This document shows positions 1 through 11,540 of a DNA stretch of 64,000 nt, in pieces. The stretch covers positions 1,467,501 to 1,531,500 of the forward strand of contig JABMCL010002109.1 in assembly GCA_018857735.1 (NCBI GenBank), read 5' to 3'. The notes beneath the pieces were generated by a model, which was not told the DNA's origin, did not search any database, and saw nothing but the letters and a program-made list of their open reading frames with translations. Numbering within the stretch: the first letter of the stretch is position 1; every line of letters begins with the position of its first letter. The translations under genes were made by a program, and so were the position numbers. The DNA is from Alviniconcha marisindica. Taxonomy: Eukaryota > Mollusca > Gastropoda > Provannidae.

Positions 1-426
1 GGCCTTCAGGACGTGACTAACTGATTGACTGAATGTAATACTTAGTTAGTTCTTGGATTTGAACGTCCCGTCAACCACACAGGGACACGGGGGCCTTGCT
101 TCAGGACGGGACTGACTATACTGAGAGTGCTGAGAGATGGGGTGGTGTTTGTGTGTACGTACGACAGACAGGTGGACGAGCAGACTATACTGAGAGTGCT
201 GAGAGATTGGGGGGGGGGGGGGGGGGGGGATAGCAACAATTAACGATTAACAACAACAGCAGCAACTTTGTTTTCTTTTGAGTGGGTAGAGGGGGAGGGG
301 AGGGGGGTATTCAAAAATATGAGAGCTGCTAGGCGAACTGCCGAGCGAAGACGCTCTTGTCGATCGTCTTTGTGAATGACTGAATGTCGCGAGCTCTGTC
401 TACACGTTGTCTGCTTCCCCTCACAG
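1..426 (+). other. Intronic sequence upstream of the first visible exon
   Basis: No coding signal seen. It ends in a 3' splice site just before 427, so it is probably intron of the 5' gene. A 25-bp block beginning gactatactgagagtgctg occurs twice (about 113-138 and 183-207), the second copy running into a 21-base G tract at 209-229. Confidence 0.5.
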
Positions 427-517
427 AGTCACTGCGGGCCATCGCGCAGGCTTTCGTGGCCGCCCAGGAGATCCTCAGTCTGGAGCTGCCCGTCACAGAA
501 CGACACAAGCTGGACAG
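427..517 (+). CDS. Penultimate exon of an unrecognised gene (partial gene)
   Basis: The exon is bounded by tcacag before 427 and gtaggt after 517. It enters in phase 1, with two bases completing a codon, and reads SLRAIAQAFVAAQ then EILSLELPVTERHKLD. It leaves with two bases (AG) of a split Arg codon completed by the next exon at 1187. The translation is helix-like, unlike the low-complexity exon that follows. I do not recognise the family. The gene start lies upstream of the window. Confidence 0.6.
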
Positions 518-611
518 GTAGGTGGCGCCACTGCGGGCTGCCTGGCATTATTCTATAGCAGGCCGAACTGTCAGGTGTCAGAGCTCTGTCCCTAGTATGT
601 CATCCCGACGT

Positions 612-1186
612 CTGAGGACACTGAGATGACGATGTTGTGGGCAACGCTGACCTAACGCTGACGCGATGATATACTGTGGGCAATAGTGACCTAACGCTGA
701 CGAGATGATGATGTTACGGGCAGTACTGACCTAACGCTGACAAGATGATGTTGTTGGAAATGCTGACCTAACGCTGATAAGGTGATGATGTTGAAAATGC
801 TGACCTAACGCTGGTGAGATGACGTTGCTGGAATTGTTGACCTAACGCTGATAAGATGACGATATTGTTGGCAATACTGAACTAACGCTCATAAGATGAT
901 GTTGTTGGAAATGCCGATCTAACGCTGACGAGATGACGTTGTTATCAATTCTGACCTAACGCTGACGAAATGACGATGTTGTGGGCAATGCTGACCTAAC
1001 GGTGATAAGATGACGATGTTGTGGGCAATACTGAGCTAACGATGAAGAGATAACTATGTTGTGGGCAATGCTGACCTAAAGATGACGAGATGACGATGTT
1101 GTGGGCAATGCTGACCTAACGATAATAAGATGACGATGTTGTGGACAATGCTAACCTAACGATGACGAGATGACGATGATGTACAG
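612..1186 (+). repeat. Minisatellite filling the last intron of the 5' gene
   Basis: About 15 degenerate copies of a 34-40 bp unit with the core gctgacctaacgctgacgag followed by atgacgatgttgtgggcaat. The array fills nearly the whole 669-bp intron. Its last unit merges with the 3' splice site: gatgacgatgatgtacag, ending at 1186, is a unit variant carrying the acceptor. Bases 518-611 hold nothing else. Confidence 0.9.
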
Positions 1187-3078
1187 GAGGAAGAGCCCGC
1201 CCCACCCGGAGGTGGTGGACGTGCACCAGCAGCAGCAGGAGAACTCGCTGGCCTCCATCCACCTCCCTCGCGACGTCTCCGCCGACGTGCACTCCGCCGG
1301 CAACCTCGACGACCACGCCCCCAGCAGGCAGCCGTCAACAGCCGCCATCAGCACCAGCTCCAGCACCACCGCAGCCGCAGCCGCCACCACAACCACCAAC
1401 AACAACAACTTCCTCTCCGTGCAGCCCGCGGGGAAGTCGGACAGCCAGCAGGACCAGCGAGGGCGCGCTGCCCAAAGGTCTCCCCACAGGTCTCCCCAAA
1501 AGTCTCCCCAAAGGTCTCCCCAGAAGAGCCCGCAGCACTCCCCGAGTCGCTCCCCTCTGCCCTCCCCGCAGCGGGCAGCCGCCAACGCCCTCAGCATGCT
1601 CTCGCAGCTGTCGGCGCGGACCTCGCCGCGAAACCTCTCCTTCCTCAAGCCCAACATCAAGGTCAACCTGTCCAGCTTCAACCCCATGCGCCAGCTGCTC
1701 CCTCATCAGCAGCAGCAGCAGCAGCAGCAGCAAGAGGAGCAGCAGCAGAATGAAGGCGGCAAAGGAGCGGGTAGCGTCGACGGGGTGGACGGTTTCGCCG
1801 CCGAAGCGCCGGTTGGTGGGGAAGGTCCCGTGGAAGGAGGGAAAGAAGAAGAAGCAGATGGCGGAGGAGGTTCGCTGAGGAGTGAAAGAAGGGGGAGGAG
1901 CGCCGACTTCCACGCGCCGCACCTCGCGGACGACGACGCGTCGACGACGATGAAAAAGAAGAGCGACAGCGAAGGGGAGACGGCGAGCGGCGAGGCGGTG
2001 GTCAACAACCGGAAGCCGGAGGGAAAGACGACGACTACGACTACGACGACGACAACAAAGCCGGAGCCCGAGGCCAGGGGCGGGGCTCAGCACAAGGTGA
2101 TGGTGAGGCTGAAGAAGGACTGGCAGGAGATCAGCCTGGACAGCTGCGGCATCCTGGCCACCAGCCCCACCCACCTGCTCGTGTCCTCCTTCAAGTGGGA
2201 CCAGACCGTGCGCCGCTCCCTCGACCTCGACGTCGACCTCGACCTCGACGACGTGCCGGACTACGGCGGTGGGGCGCGGGGCTCGCCCGGCGCGGAACCC
2301 GCCCAGCCCTCAGCAAGGCTCGCAATGGCGGAGAACGGCGCTGGCGCGGACACACGCTTCCAGGCCGAGGCCAAGGCAGCAGCAGTTTCCCCAGACTCTG
2401 GGTCCGCTGACGCCCTTCACGATCACCACGACGACGCCGGGGGCGAAGAGACTGACAAGAGCTTCTCCAACGGCGGTGGCGGTGGGGGGCGGTGGGGGCG
2501 GCGGAAGTGGAGGTGGTGGCAGTGGCGGAGGTGGGTCGTCGTCGGCGGTGCCAGACTCCCAGGGGGTGATGATGAGGCGCCCACCGGCCCGCAGGCTGCA
2601 CAAGTCGAGCAGCGCCGAGGACGTCGGCGGCCAGGCGGAGGAGGCGCCGAGCGACGAGGACAGCTACTGCGTGCTGGACGAGGCGGAGGTGGCGGCCTTC
2701 CTCCGCAAGTCCCAGCAGCTCCAGCACCCGCACATGAAGACCTCGCTCAGCGACAACGCGCTGACGCTGCAGCAGCAGCACCACCACCCCGCCCAGGGCT
2801 CCGTGTCGGTCACCAGCTGCGAGAACAGCCCCTTCTCGCGCCTCAAGGTCAAGATGTCCACGCTGACCGTGCTGCGCTCCTCCAACGTCTCCTCCTACTC
2901 CTCTTCTTCCTCCTCCTCCTCCTCCTCGGCGGCGGCGGCGGCGGCCAAGAACCAGAGCATTCTCAGCATCAGCAAGAGCCACATCCGCAAGTCGCAGCGT
3001 GCCATGGATATGTTCGAGAGACTGGTGCGGGAGAAGCTGAGAGGAAGCGAGTGCCAGTCGCGTATCATCTTCATATGA
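1187..3078 (+). CDS. Terminal exon of an unrecognised gene encoding a long disordered tail
   Basis: The acceptor tacag ends at 1186 and the phase matches the exon at 427-517. About 630 codons run to TGA at 3076-3078. Composition: RSP/KSP repeats near 1475-1570 (possible proline-directed phosphosites), poly-Gln at 1707-1750, poly-Thr near 2027-2060, glycine-rich 2470-2540, poly-Ser then poly-Ala near 2898-2946. Ordered islands are KVMVRLKKDWQEISLD (about 2096-2143) and the C-terminus KSQRAMDMFERLVREKLRG. The frame open from 1187 gives way to the +1 frame inside the G-rich tract at about 2467-2540. Downstream of it only the +1 frame looks like protein (LHKSSSAEDVGG, SYCVLDEAEVAAFLRKSQ). One extra base in the G runs, from assembly error or true polymorphism, would explain this. 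The family is unknown, probably a scaffold or signalling protein tail; no function is claimed. Confidence 0.6.
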
Positions 3079-3102
3079 TGACGGTCCTTTTTAGTCTTTG
3101 TA

Positions 3103-3173
<71 letters not shown>

Positions 3174-3432
3174 TAACAGTTTCCTTGGTAACACAAGAAA
3201 AGGAGCTGGGGAGGATGGGCGGGCGTGGGTGGGAGGTGGGAGCGGGGTAGGAGGGTGAATATCGTTCATTACGTCGTCGTTTGTATTGTAATAAGATAAC
3301 GGCGTTGTGTAGTCTGTAAACCCTAGCTGTGCTATAGTCAGTGTTCAGATGGATCAAGAACGTGTCCTTCCTTTGATCTTTGTTCAGCCAACCAAGGGAA
3401 TGGGTGCCGCTCGATTAACGTCACGCATATGC
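3079..3432 (+). other. Probable 3' UTR start with (GT)n
   Basis: Follows the stop codon at 3078. A nearly pure GT dinucleotide tract spans about 3104-3171, 25 bp after the stop. Only a weak AATAAG occurs, near 3287, so the mRNA end is not defined. Confidence 0.4.
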
Positions 3433-3493
3433 ATATATATATATATATATATATGGCGATGTTGTACAGGAAGAAGAGCATATATATATATAT
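3433..3493. repeat. (TA)n tract split by an exon-junction-like fragment
   Basis: TA dinucleotides at 3433-3454 and 3480-3493 flank gcgatgttgtacagg then aagaagagc (3456-3479). That 24-mer differs at three positions from 1173-1196, the intron/exon boundary of the last exon of the 5' gene. Confidence 0.6.
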
Positions 3494-3695
3494 TGTGGGG
3501 GACATAACAACAAAGCCCTGAATCGCCTGCGATGACTGTCTTTCACCTGGCAGTGTACTGAAGGCCACTCACATGGCTGAGCAAGATGCACCAAAGTCAC
3601 GTCCTCCAATGTGTCATCAGCTCCGTGTGCACCAGAGCCGGCCGTGTCGACTTCCCTGATACAATTTTAGATGAGATTATCGCAGTGTTCTGCCT

Positions 3696-3950
3696 GGAAG
3701 AGTTGGAGCCACCCGGGGAACACCCGGTTTATCGGTGCTCAGCAGCCGCCAGGAAATTTACGGGGAAGTTTTTTTTTGAGCTGCCCATGTGCCCATCAGC
3801 GTCCTCCTGCTGCTGGATAGTGGAAGAGTTGGAGCCACCCGGGGAACACCCGGTTTATCGGTGCTCAGCAGCCGCCAGGAAATTTGCGGGGAAGTTTTTT
3901 TTTTGAGCTGCCCATGTGCCAATCAGCGTCCTCCCGCTGAATGGATAGTG
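3696..3950. repeat. Two-copy direct tandem repeat, 126-bp unit
   Basis: Copy 1 begins at 3696 and copy 2 at 3822, both starting ggaagagttggagccacccg. They differ at only a few positions (for example tttacgggg against tttgcgggg), so the duplication looks recent. Confidence 0.9.
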
Positions 3951-5370
3951 GCAACCTTCGCTGAAGTGATGAGCGGCGGGGACAAGACAGTTTACTGTCC
4001 TTTGTGCAACGCCTTCTCTGTTGTTGTTTTTCTTCCTTTGTCTGTATTTTTCCTGTCTGCAATGCACCTACAACACTTTGAACCGGTATGACGGTAAAGT
4101 GAATAATTGAGACCCCTCCCCTGCAAAAAAAAAAAGAAGAAGAAGAAGAAGAAAGTGTTCTAGCTGGTGATGAGCGTGTATATCTTGCTTGCAGACTCAG
4201 TCTTAATGTTGGACCGACTCGCTTTCTCCACAAATACGTTGATATGTATGGAAACAAATCCTGCGAATTCCTTGCGGTGGTTTGCACGTGTTATCATTCA
4301 CAACACTGGGAATCGGCTCACAACTGGATCAAGACAGATTCTTATGGATAATGCAAAGTACGTTGGAGTGTGATATTGTGTAACAGTTGAACTGCACGTT
4401 TTCGGCAAGTCGTTTGAACAGGGAGGGTGCAGACAATTTTATTATGCAGACACTTGCACCCTAGGTAACTTGTGTGTATATATGTGTAATTCGTTAACTT
4501 GAGATAACTTGTGTGTATATATATGTGTAATTCATTAACTTATTACATTGTCCAGCATTTTAGCCGCTGTATAAAGGAAATGTACATAGATGATGATCTT
4601 ATGCACCTAAATAGCGTGCGTTGTGTTGTGGGTGCTAGCATTAGTAGCCTGACCTGAAGAGATGTGCAGAATGGCGTTTTAACATTTAAGAATGGGGGGG
4701 GCGGGGGGGGGAGGCCCCGGGGGGGGGGGGGGGGGCTGAGAAAGGTCAGATTGTAACGACCGGATGAAGCAGATTTAAAAACAGTGTCCTGTGCATGTGT
4801 ATGTCAAAAGATGCTGACTCGTTCATCAGTGTCTGTCCCCGAAAGTACTGACTTCATGCTGAGCTCGCCAGTTGACTACTACTGGGGTGTTTGTTTCACT
4901 GGAGCTCCTTGTAGCTTAGTTTTGGGTAGGCGCGTTTTAACAACAGTTTGATGGAGCTCTACACAGAGAGTCAAAAACGTAGATATCAGAACATACCAGC
5001 ATTTCTTTCTTTGGATGCATTCTGTTTATCAAAAACGTAGATATCAGAACATACCAACATGTCTTTCTTTCTTTCTTTTTCTTCTCTTTTTCTGGATTCA
5101 TTCTATTTAAGGTTTTCTAAACCTAAAAAATAATGCTTCAGCAATCAGTTATCACTTCTGTTTTCTTTCAAACAACAGTTTGATAGCTAGAAAGAGAGTT
5201 GAAAAGGTAGCTTAGAACTTACCTGCATTTTTTTCTTATTTTATTCTTCAGAGTTACTCTCTTTAAGGTTTTATAAACCTAAACATAATGCCTAAAAAAT
5301 CAGTTACTTGGGGTTTTGCGTAGTTTTTCTACACTTTCATCTAATCATACGAGCATTGGTGACAGATTTA
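3951..5370. other. Intergenic, short duplications and a G-rich tract, no gene seen
   Basis: Contains a GAA tract (4134-4153), two copies of a roughly 38-bp block with taacttgtgtgtatatat (about 4465-4545), a G-rich run at 4694-4736, and two copies of tcaaaaacgtagatatcaga (about 4970 and 5028). A loosely related pair of motifs lies near 5105-5290 (aaggttttctaaacctaaa and aaggttttataaacctaaa). No open frame resembles a known protein. Confidence 0.5.
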
Positions 5371-5858
5371 GAAAGGCTGTATATCATTCCCATTCTTATT
5401 CCCATTCAGAAAGGCTGTATATCATTTCCTTTCTTATTCCCATTCAGAAAGGCTGTATATCATTTCCTTTCTTATTCCCATTCGGAAAGGCTGTATATCA
5501 TTTCCTTTCTTATTCCCATTCGGAAAGGCTGTATATCATTTCCTTTCTTATTCCCATTCGGAAAGGCTGTATATCATTTCCTTTCTTATTCCCATTCGGA
5601 AAGGCTGAATATTATTTCCTTTCTTATTCCCATTCGGAAAGGCTGTATATCATTTCCTTTCTTATTCCCATTCGGAAAGGCTGTATATCATTTCCTTTCT
5701 TATTCCCATTCGGAAAGGCTGTATATCATTTCCTTTCTTATTCCCATTCAGAAAGGCTGTATATCATTTCCTTTCTTATTCCCATTCAGAAAGGCTGTAT
5801 ATCATTTCCTTTCTTATTCCCATTCAGAAAGGCTGAATATCATTTCCTTTCTTATTCC
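5371..5858. repeat. Tandem array, 38-bp unit, about 13 copies
   Basis: The unit reads gaaaggctgtatatcatttc then ctttcttattcccattcg. Copies are nearly identical, with variation mainly at the last base (a or g) and a tgtatatc/tgaatatc alternative. The unit has no + strand stop in any phase, so long artefactual open frames cross it. Confidence 0.97.
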
Positions 5859-7700
5859 AATTCTGGAGACGCAATCTCTGGTGAGGCAGCCCTCAAGATT
5901 GTTTCACGATGATGATAACGAGTACTTGCCATGACGTATAGCTATTTTTGTGTCCGCTGGCTTGGAATCTTTTTCTTCTTCGGTCACCGCGATTGGACGC
6001 GAACCCCAACTCCTCTCATGAATGCTGCCAAAAGGGGTTCACGGTGCCCAAGAGACTTCAGGTGTTTGTAATAAGGCACACCACAACAGGCACCCGAATT
6101 TTCTGCAATACCTTTCACCTGGCATGCACATATAAAACAGATTGCTGGGTTTGTGGATAAAAATCCACCAAGGTCACATCCTCGAGAACAAACACACCCC
6201 TGTGACACTACGTTATACTTATACCCTCCATTTTAGCCTCTCTCTCGATGACGGTTGGCTCGTCGAATCACTTACTCTCTATGCCCTTTTACCCCTTCTT
6301 CTTTGTCTCACCATTGCGGTTTTGCATGAGTGATATTTACATGCCTATGTATAGGTGTGTGTGTCTGATACCTTGCTTTGTTTTGGCTCTAAGTGGAAAC
6401 TTCAGTGGCACAATGAGCTTTGTGAACCTTCCGAACAAAACCAAGTTGAGAGAAACAATATATCTCAAAGAACAAGTTTAGCATGTATTGCTGGTTTTAT
6501 TGACAGGGCTTACTGTGAATGTATTATAGAAAGCATTGATTTGGCCAGTTTTTAATGAAACAGTGAAGAACAGATTTTTTTTATTTGATTTTTTTTTAAC
6601 AAAATGTAATCGCTTTGAGAACACAATTAATATCAAACACTTTTTTTTTTCCAACCGCTTTCCTACTAACCCCTCGTTCATTGAACGTTCGCATTTTCAC
6701 TGTTTTTGCTTCCGTACAATTTAATTTCTGTTGTTTGTTGTTGTTGTTGTTGTTTTTTTGTTGTTGTTTTTCATCTTCTTGTTTTGTTTTTCGATACTTC
6801 AGAGATCTGTTGAGGTTATCTGTGTTTCGGTCACAAGAGCAACCACCAATTCTTATTATTGGAATACCCGTTTCAGTTTTGTATATGTGTATATATCACA
6901 AGCGTAATCTCAGAATGGATACTCTTTGTAAAAGTCTGTTTAAACTGTCCCAGTTTGTATATTTTAGCTACGTTTGTATTTTGTAGTGTGGAAAAAGAAA
7001 ATATTATATCTGGCCACTCTTGGATCAAATATATGCATGTACATAGAAAGGTTTGTATTTTAGTGAGCGAGTTGGATGTGCAAGCCCACTTTGCTGCATA
7101 ATACTTGCAATGCACGTGTTACATTTACATTCCTGTCCACGAGGGTGTTGTTTCACTCCTCCATCATCTGCCTGTTTTTGTGGCTTTTGTGTCCTTTTAG
7201 GTGCTACTGTTTGCTGTGTGTGTCATTTTTAAATTTTTTAATAATAAAAAATTGGGGGGGAGGGGGGGGGGGGAATTGCAGGGAGGGGGTGGGGAAGGAG
7301 TGATTTGGGGGCGGGGGGGGGGGGTGTCTTAAATAATTGGGGCATTCTTCATCCGGAATACTCACAGTACAGGAAAATGAAAAACAATATCAGCATTTTT
7401 ATTCATATCTTCTTCGTTTTTCATTTTCTTCCCCCACCCCGACCCCCGACCCCTGTAAACTACAACTACTTGTATTTTAACGGAGTCTGTGCGCCTGTTT
7501 TTGCTACAGTGCTCACAACATCCGTACCACATTCGCATTATTTTGGTGATGGCATGCATTATTTAGACGTTCTGTATACTTTAAAGCAAAGTCTGTTATC
7601 CGTTTGTGGAAATAATAACACCCAGTCCGCAAGTCAAAGCAATCGGATGTGAACAGCAAAAGATGACGGGTTGATCGCAAGATCATTGTTTAACTTTCAT
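5859..7700. other. Intergenic, no gene seen
   Basis: AT-rich sequence with T runs (6560-6660), TTG repeats (6731-6775) and poly-G tracts at 7254-7273 and 7307-7324. A stretch at 6108-6190 (tttcacctggca, accaaggtcacatcctcg) weakly resembles 3540-3605, suggesting a shared old repeat. I see no supportable coding region. Confidence 0.45.
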
Positions 7701-8460
7701 AAACAAAAACTGGAGTATAAATGATGTTACGGTACAACGTTGGACAGTACTGATGCTGCGGTCAATGGTATCTTGTGGTAAGGTAACCTTGACTTTTTGT
7801 TGTAGACTGTAAGATCAAAGTGTTGTCATAAACAAAAACTGGAGTGTAAATGTTACGGTACAACGTTGGACAGTACTGATGCTGCGGTCAATGGTATCTT
7901 GTGGTAAGGTAACCGTGACTTTTTGTTGGAGACTGTAAGATCAAAGTGTTGTCATAAACAAAAACTGGAGTATAAATGATGTTACGGTACAACGTTGGAT
8001 CGTACTGATGCTGCGGTCAGTGGTATCTTGTAAGGTAACCGTGACTTTTTGTTGGAGACTGCAAGATCAAAGTGTTGTCATAAACAAAAACTGGAGTATA
8101 AATGATGTTACGGTACAACGTTGGATCGTACTGATGCTGCGGTCAATGGTATTTTGTGGTAAGGTAACCGTGACTTTTTGTTGGAGACTGCAAGATCAAA
8201 GTGTTGTCATAAACAAAAACTGGAGTATAATTGATGTTACGGTACAACGTTGGATCGTACTGATGCTGCGGTCAGTGGTATCTTGTGGTAAGGTAACCGT
8301 GACTTTTTGTTGGAGACTGCAAGATCAAAGTGTTGTCATAAACAAAAACTGGAGTATAAATGATGTTACGGTACAACGTTGGATCGTACTGATGCTGCGG
8401 TCAGTGGTATCTTGTGGTAAGGTAACCGTGACTTTTTGTTGGAGAATGAAAGATCAAAGT
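7701..8460. repeat. Tandem array, 126-129 bp unit, six copies
   Basis: Copies start at 7701, 7830, 7956, 8082, 8211 and 8340 with aaacaaaaactggagtataa. Length differences come from 3-bp indels (atg near the unit start, gtg in ttgtggtaagg). Because the unit is a multiple of three or nearly so, an open frame runs through the later copies. Confidence 0.97.
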
Positions 8461-8462
8461 GC

Positions 8463-8815
8463 GGTGGTAAGCTCCATTGCGCTGTACCTTTTCGTGCCAG
8501 TTTCTATGACGTTCGCATCATTACAAGGTCACAGGGCTGTCGCAAAGACGAAACTGTAATACGTGTGCTATTGTACGTAAGTTCATAATCATTTGAGTTC
8601 AAGCTCGGTGATGTTTTTATTAAAATGAATGCGATCACGCATGTATTGACGGCTTTGGCAGTGAAAGACCTGTGTCAGGTGGCCTTTTTCTGAGACTGGG
8701 TACGTGAGATCCGTCAAACTTCTCATGGCGATAAGCTCTATTGAGTTTTACACTTTTGTGCCAGTTCCGATGACCTTGGTCGAATGTCAAGGTCACAGCG
8801 GTGTCGGTGGGGGAG
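8463..8815. repeat. Two copies of a dispersed repeat
   Basis: 8463-8560 and 8722-8815 share the layout: agctc-attg, then cttttgtgccagttyc, then gatgac, then a second half with caaggtcacag and gctgtcg/ggtgtcg. A third, more diverged copy lies at about 19462-19560 inside HSPA9 intron 1. Probably an old mobile-element fragment; class unknown. Confidence 0.6.
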
Positions 8816-9666
8816 GGGAGGGGTGATACTGAAAATCACCTTTTTTTGGCGTGTTCTCCACCTTTTACGATTGTTACATACTATATGGACACTAGCATTA
8901 AATCCGAGAACTAGCTAACAAACACGATGCTTTTTATAAATTTATGCTGTGTTTGATGAAGTAAAGTGGCCCGTTTTCTGCTTCATCAAAGAAACGTAAT
9001 GTTGGCATTTTGTATGCCATTTAAGAGAATTGAATCTTAGAGCTTTTATACCTTGTTGCAGTTACCTTGGTCTATTTTGAAAGTCACAGGAGATTTTCGA
9101 GGCAAAAAAGAGAGGTATAGTTTTCCGGTTATACTCCAACTGACTGAGCATTTGTATTTTTCTTTTCTCTCAATGCCGTCAAGTTGTGTGAGAGGTCATT
9201 TCGGAAAGAAGCATGGAAGAGAGGCAGAGAGAGAAAATGAAGAAGGAAAAAAATCCTCAAACGTAGAACGCTGTGTATAGTTTAACCTATGCACATGGGC
9301 CTGGATTTTACGCTGTCGTGTGTTCATGGTTAGCGAGTGTTATGAACTCGGGTATTGTGATGGTAAGGATGTGTTTGCAGAACTTTGCCGCAGTCTGTGC
9401 TGTGTCCAGTCAGCATTGTTAGAGATCTTGTGCATTTTAGTGTACCTTGCTGCATTGTGTAAAATGTCAATTTAATGCGCTGCGTCTCGCTCTGTGTTGG
9501 TTCTACGGGGCACCGACTCTGCGCAGGAACACTGGATGATGGATTTGTACCTGTGTTTTCCTCTGCGGTTCCACGGTTTTCAGTGACCGCATAACGAAAC
9601 AAATCATTCTTGTTTTGCAGGAGCGCGTGTCGTTTGTTTTCCAGTTTGTGTTACTGTAGTTGCATG
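8816..9666. other. Intergenic, nothing recognised
   Basis: No repeat array, RNA or protein-like open frame recognised on either strand. Confidence 0.4.
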
Positions 9667-9776
9667 TTGTAGTTATTCCATGCCACACGGCTGTGTGTAG
9701 TTATTTCATGCCACACGACTGTGTGTAGTTATTTCATGCCACACGACTGTGTGTAGTTATTTCATGCCACACGAGA
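9667..9776. repeat. Tandem array, 28-bp unit, about four copies
   Basis: The unit is gtgtgtagttatttcatgcc then acacgact. The first copy is diverged (ttgtagttattccatgcc) and the last ends in cacgagag. The remaining sequence to 10206 shows nothing recognisable. Confidence 0.9.
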
Positions 9777-10206
9777 GTTTTATTCAGTGGTTGACGCCTT
9801 ATTCGATCAGTTCAGTGCGATACCAAATGGTTTCACCGCGTGTGTCCTGTTTCCGACCCGCTTGTTTTTATTTACTTACAATTCACCCTTTAAAGTGAAT
9901 GCACATGGCATTTGTTTCTTTGCTTCATTGTTTGCAGTTGAACTGTTGTTCGGTCACTTGCAGTTTATTCCAGTGACCGTTAGCTACAGACCTAGGTATG
10001 CAAGTTTTCTCTACAAAGTGTTCGTTCAGCACTGAATCCACCGACAGAGAAGTGTCCTAGTTACACATTATACCGGAGGCAGCCACACTTTCACCTCTTC
10101 TTCCACAGTCAGAAATGGCCTAAGTGTTGTGACATTAGGCTTCAAACTCAAAGCACTGGTTTACGACATCCTTCCTTGGAGGAAGGTGCCGGAAAGCGAT
10201 GCTCGG

Positions 10207-10560
10207 AGTTCGAGAGATTAAGCTTAAAATGCATGCTGCCGCCATTCGAGAGGTTAAGCTGCAAATGTATGTGCCGCCGTTCGAGAGGTTAAGCTGCAAA
10301 TGTATGTGCCGCCATTCGAGAGGTTAAGCTGCAAATGTATGTGCCGCCGTTCGAGAGGTTAAGCTGCAAATGTATGTGCCGCCGTTCGAGAGGTTAAGCT
10401 GCAAATGTATGTGCCGCCGTTCGAGAGGTTAAGCTGCAAATGTATGTGCCGCCATTCGAGAGGTTAAGCTGCAAATGTATGTGCCGCCATTCGAGAGGTT
10501 AAGCTGCAAATGTATGTGCCGCCGTTCGAGAGGTTAAGCTGCAAATGCATGCTGCCGCCA
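10207..10560. repeat. Tandem array, 35-bp unit, about ten copies
   Basis: The unit reads ttcgagaggttaagctgcaa then atgtatgtgccgccg. The first and last copies carry atgcatgctgccgcc instead. Internal copies are almost identical apart from a ccgccg/ccgcca alternation. Confidence 0.97.
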
Positions 10561-10610
10561 AAAGGTGCTCGTCTGCAGCCTGCAAACGTGGGTTTTTCAG
10601 CGACAACTTT

Positions 10611-10806
10611 AGTTTTGCAGCAGCAAGAAGGGAAGGTAGTTTTGCAGCTGCAAGAATGGAAGGTCATTTTGCAGCGGCAAGAAGGTAAGGTAGTTTTGCA
10701 GCGGCAAGAAGGGAAGGTAGTTTTGCAGCGGCAAGAATGGAAAGGTAATTTTGCAGAGGCAAGAAGGGAAGGTAGTTTTGCAGAGGCAAGAACGGAAGGT
10801 AGTTTA
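10611..10806. repeat. Tandem array, 27-bp unit, about seven copies
   Basis: The unit is ttttgcagcggcaagaaggg then aaggtag, with copies varying at agctg/agcgg/agagg and aagaagg/aagaatgg. It lies 50 bp after the 35-bp array. The motif ttttgcag also looks like a repeated splice acceptor, but no exon is associated with it. Confidence 0.9.
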
Positions 10807-10971
10807 CATCGGCAAAATCAACGTCTGAACTCTGCCCCTTTGTGCCTGCGAGTATGTCTCGGTATAAAAACCGGTGAGGCCGTTTTGTTGCTGCAAAGTT
10901 GGTTTGGCTGCTAAGTGCTGGCAAAACTGCCCCTTTTTTTACCCTCTTGGCAGCAGTAAAGACAAGATGAT

Positions 10972-11115
10972 GCCCCCCCCCCCCCCCCCCCCCCCCCACC
11001 CATTTTGTTCTTCTTTTTCTTGGAAACAGTAGTAAAAGAATAAACTGATTTGGCTGCTACAAAATTGCCTCGGACCCCCCCCCCCCCCCCCCCCCCCCCA
11101 CCCACCCATTTTGTT
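10972..11115. repeat. Paired poly-C tracts in a local duplication
   Basis: C runs at about 10973-10997 and 11077-11099 are each followed by cacccattttgttcttc. They lie about 105 bp apart. Confidence 0.85.
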
Positions 11116-11386
11116 CTTCATTCAAATATTTGCAGTTGCGTCTCTCGAATAGTCGGTGGCGGCGACCGCCAATAACGGTTTTCTTTTCCTTCCAAGGTTT
11201 CAAGGTTTTATTATAAGTTTTCCCATCCCTTCCGTCGTCCCGGGGTACCCTGTGAGGTTCAAATCCAAGAAGTGACTAACTGTCCCCTCCGCGGCCGACC
11301 TGACGTACAGCCACACAAATGTGCTTAAAGCCTCCGTAAGACGGCGTTATAGAAATGGGACAACATTTGCATTATTGTTTCACTGC

Positions 11387-11467
<81 letters not shown>

Positions 11468-11540
11468 GTGCGTGCGTGCATACGTGTGTGCGTGCGTGCG
11501 TGCATGTGTGCGTGCGTGTGTGTGTGTGTGTGTGTGTGTT
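11387..11540. repeat. (GT)n microsatellite
   Basis: Nearly pure GT from 11387 to 11466, then a degenerate part with gtgcgtgcgtgcat and a second short GT run to 11540. Confidence 0.98.

Noticed and set aside
5308..5934. 208-codon repetitive open frame
   Set aside because: Arises because the 38-bp unit lacks stops in every phase; no start context, no family resemblance.
8008..8559. 183-codon repetitive open frame
   Set aside because: Follows the ~127-bp tandem array; repeat artefact.
10207..10560. CRISPR-like regular repeats
   Set aside because: Units are contiguous with no unique spacers, and the genome is animal.
10510..10914. Open frame with a nine-residue repeat (VVLQRQEGK type)
   Set aside because: Explained by the 27-bp tandem unit; no flanking gene structure.
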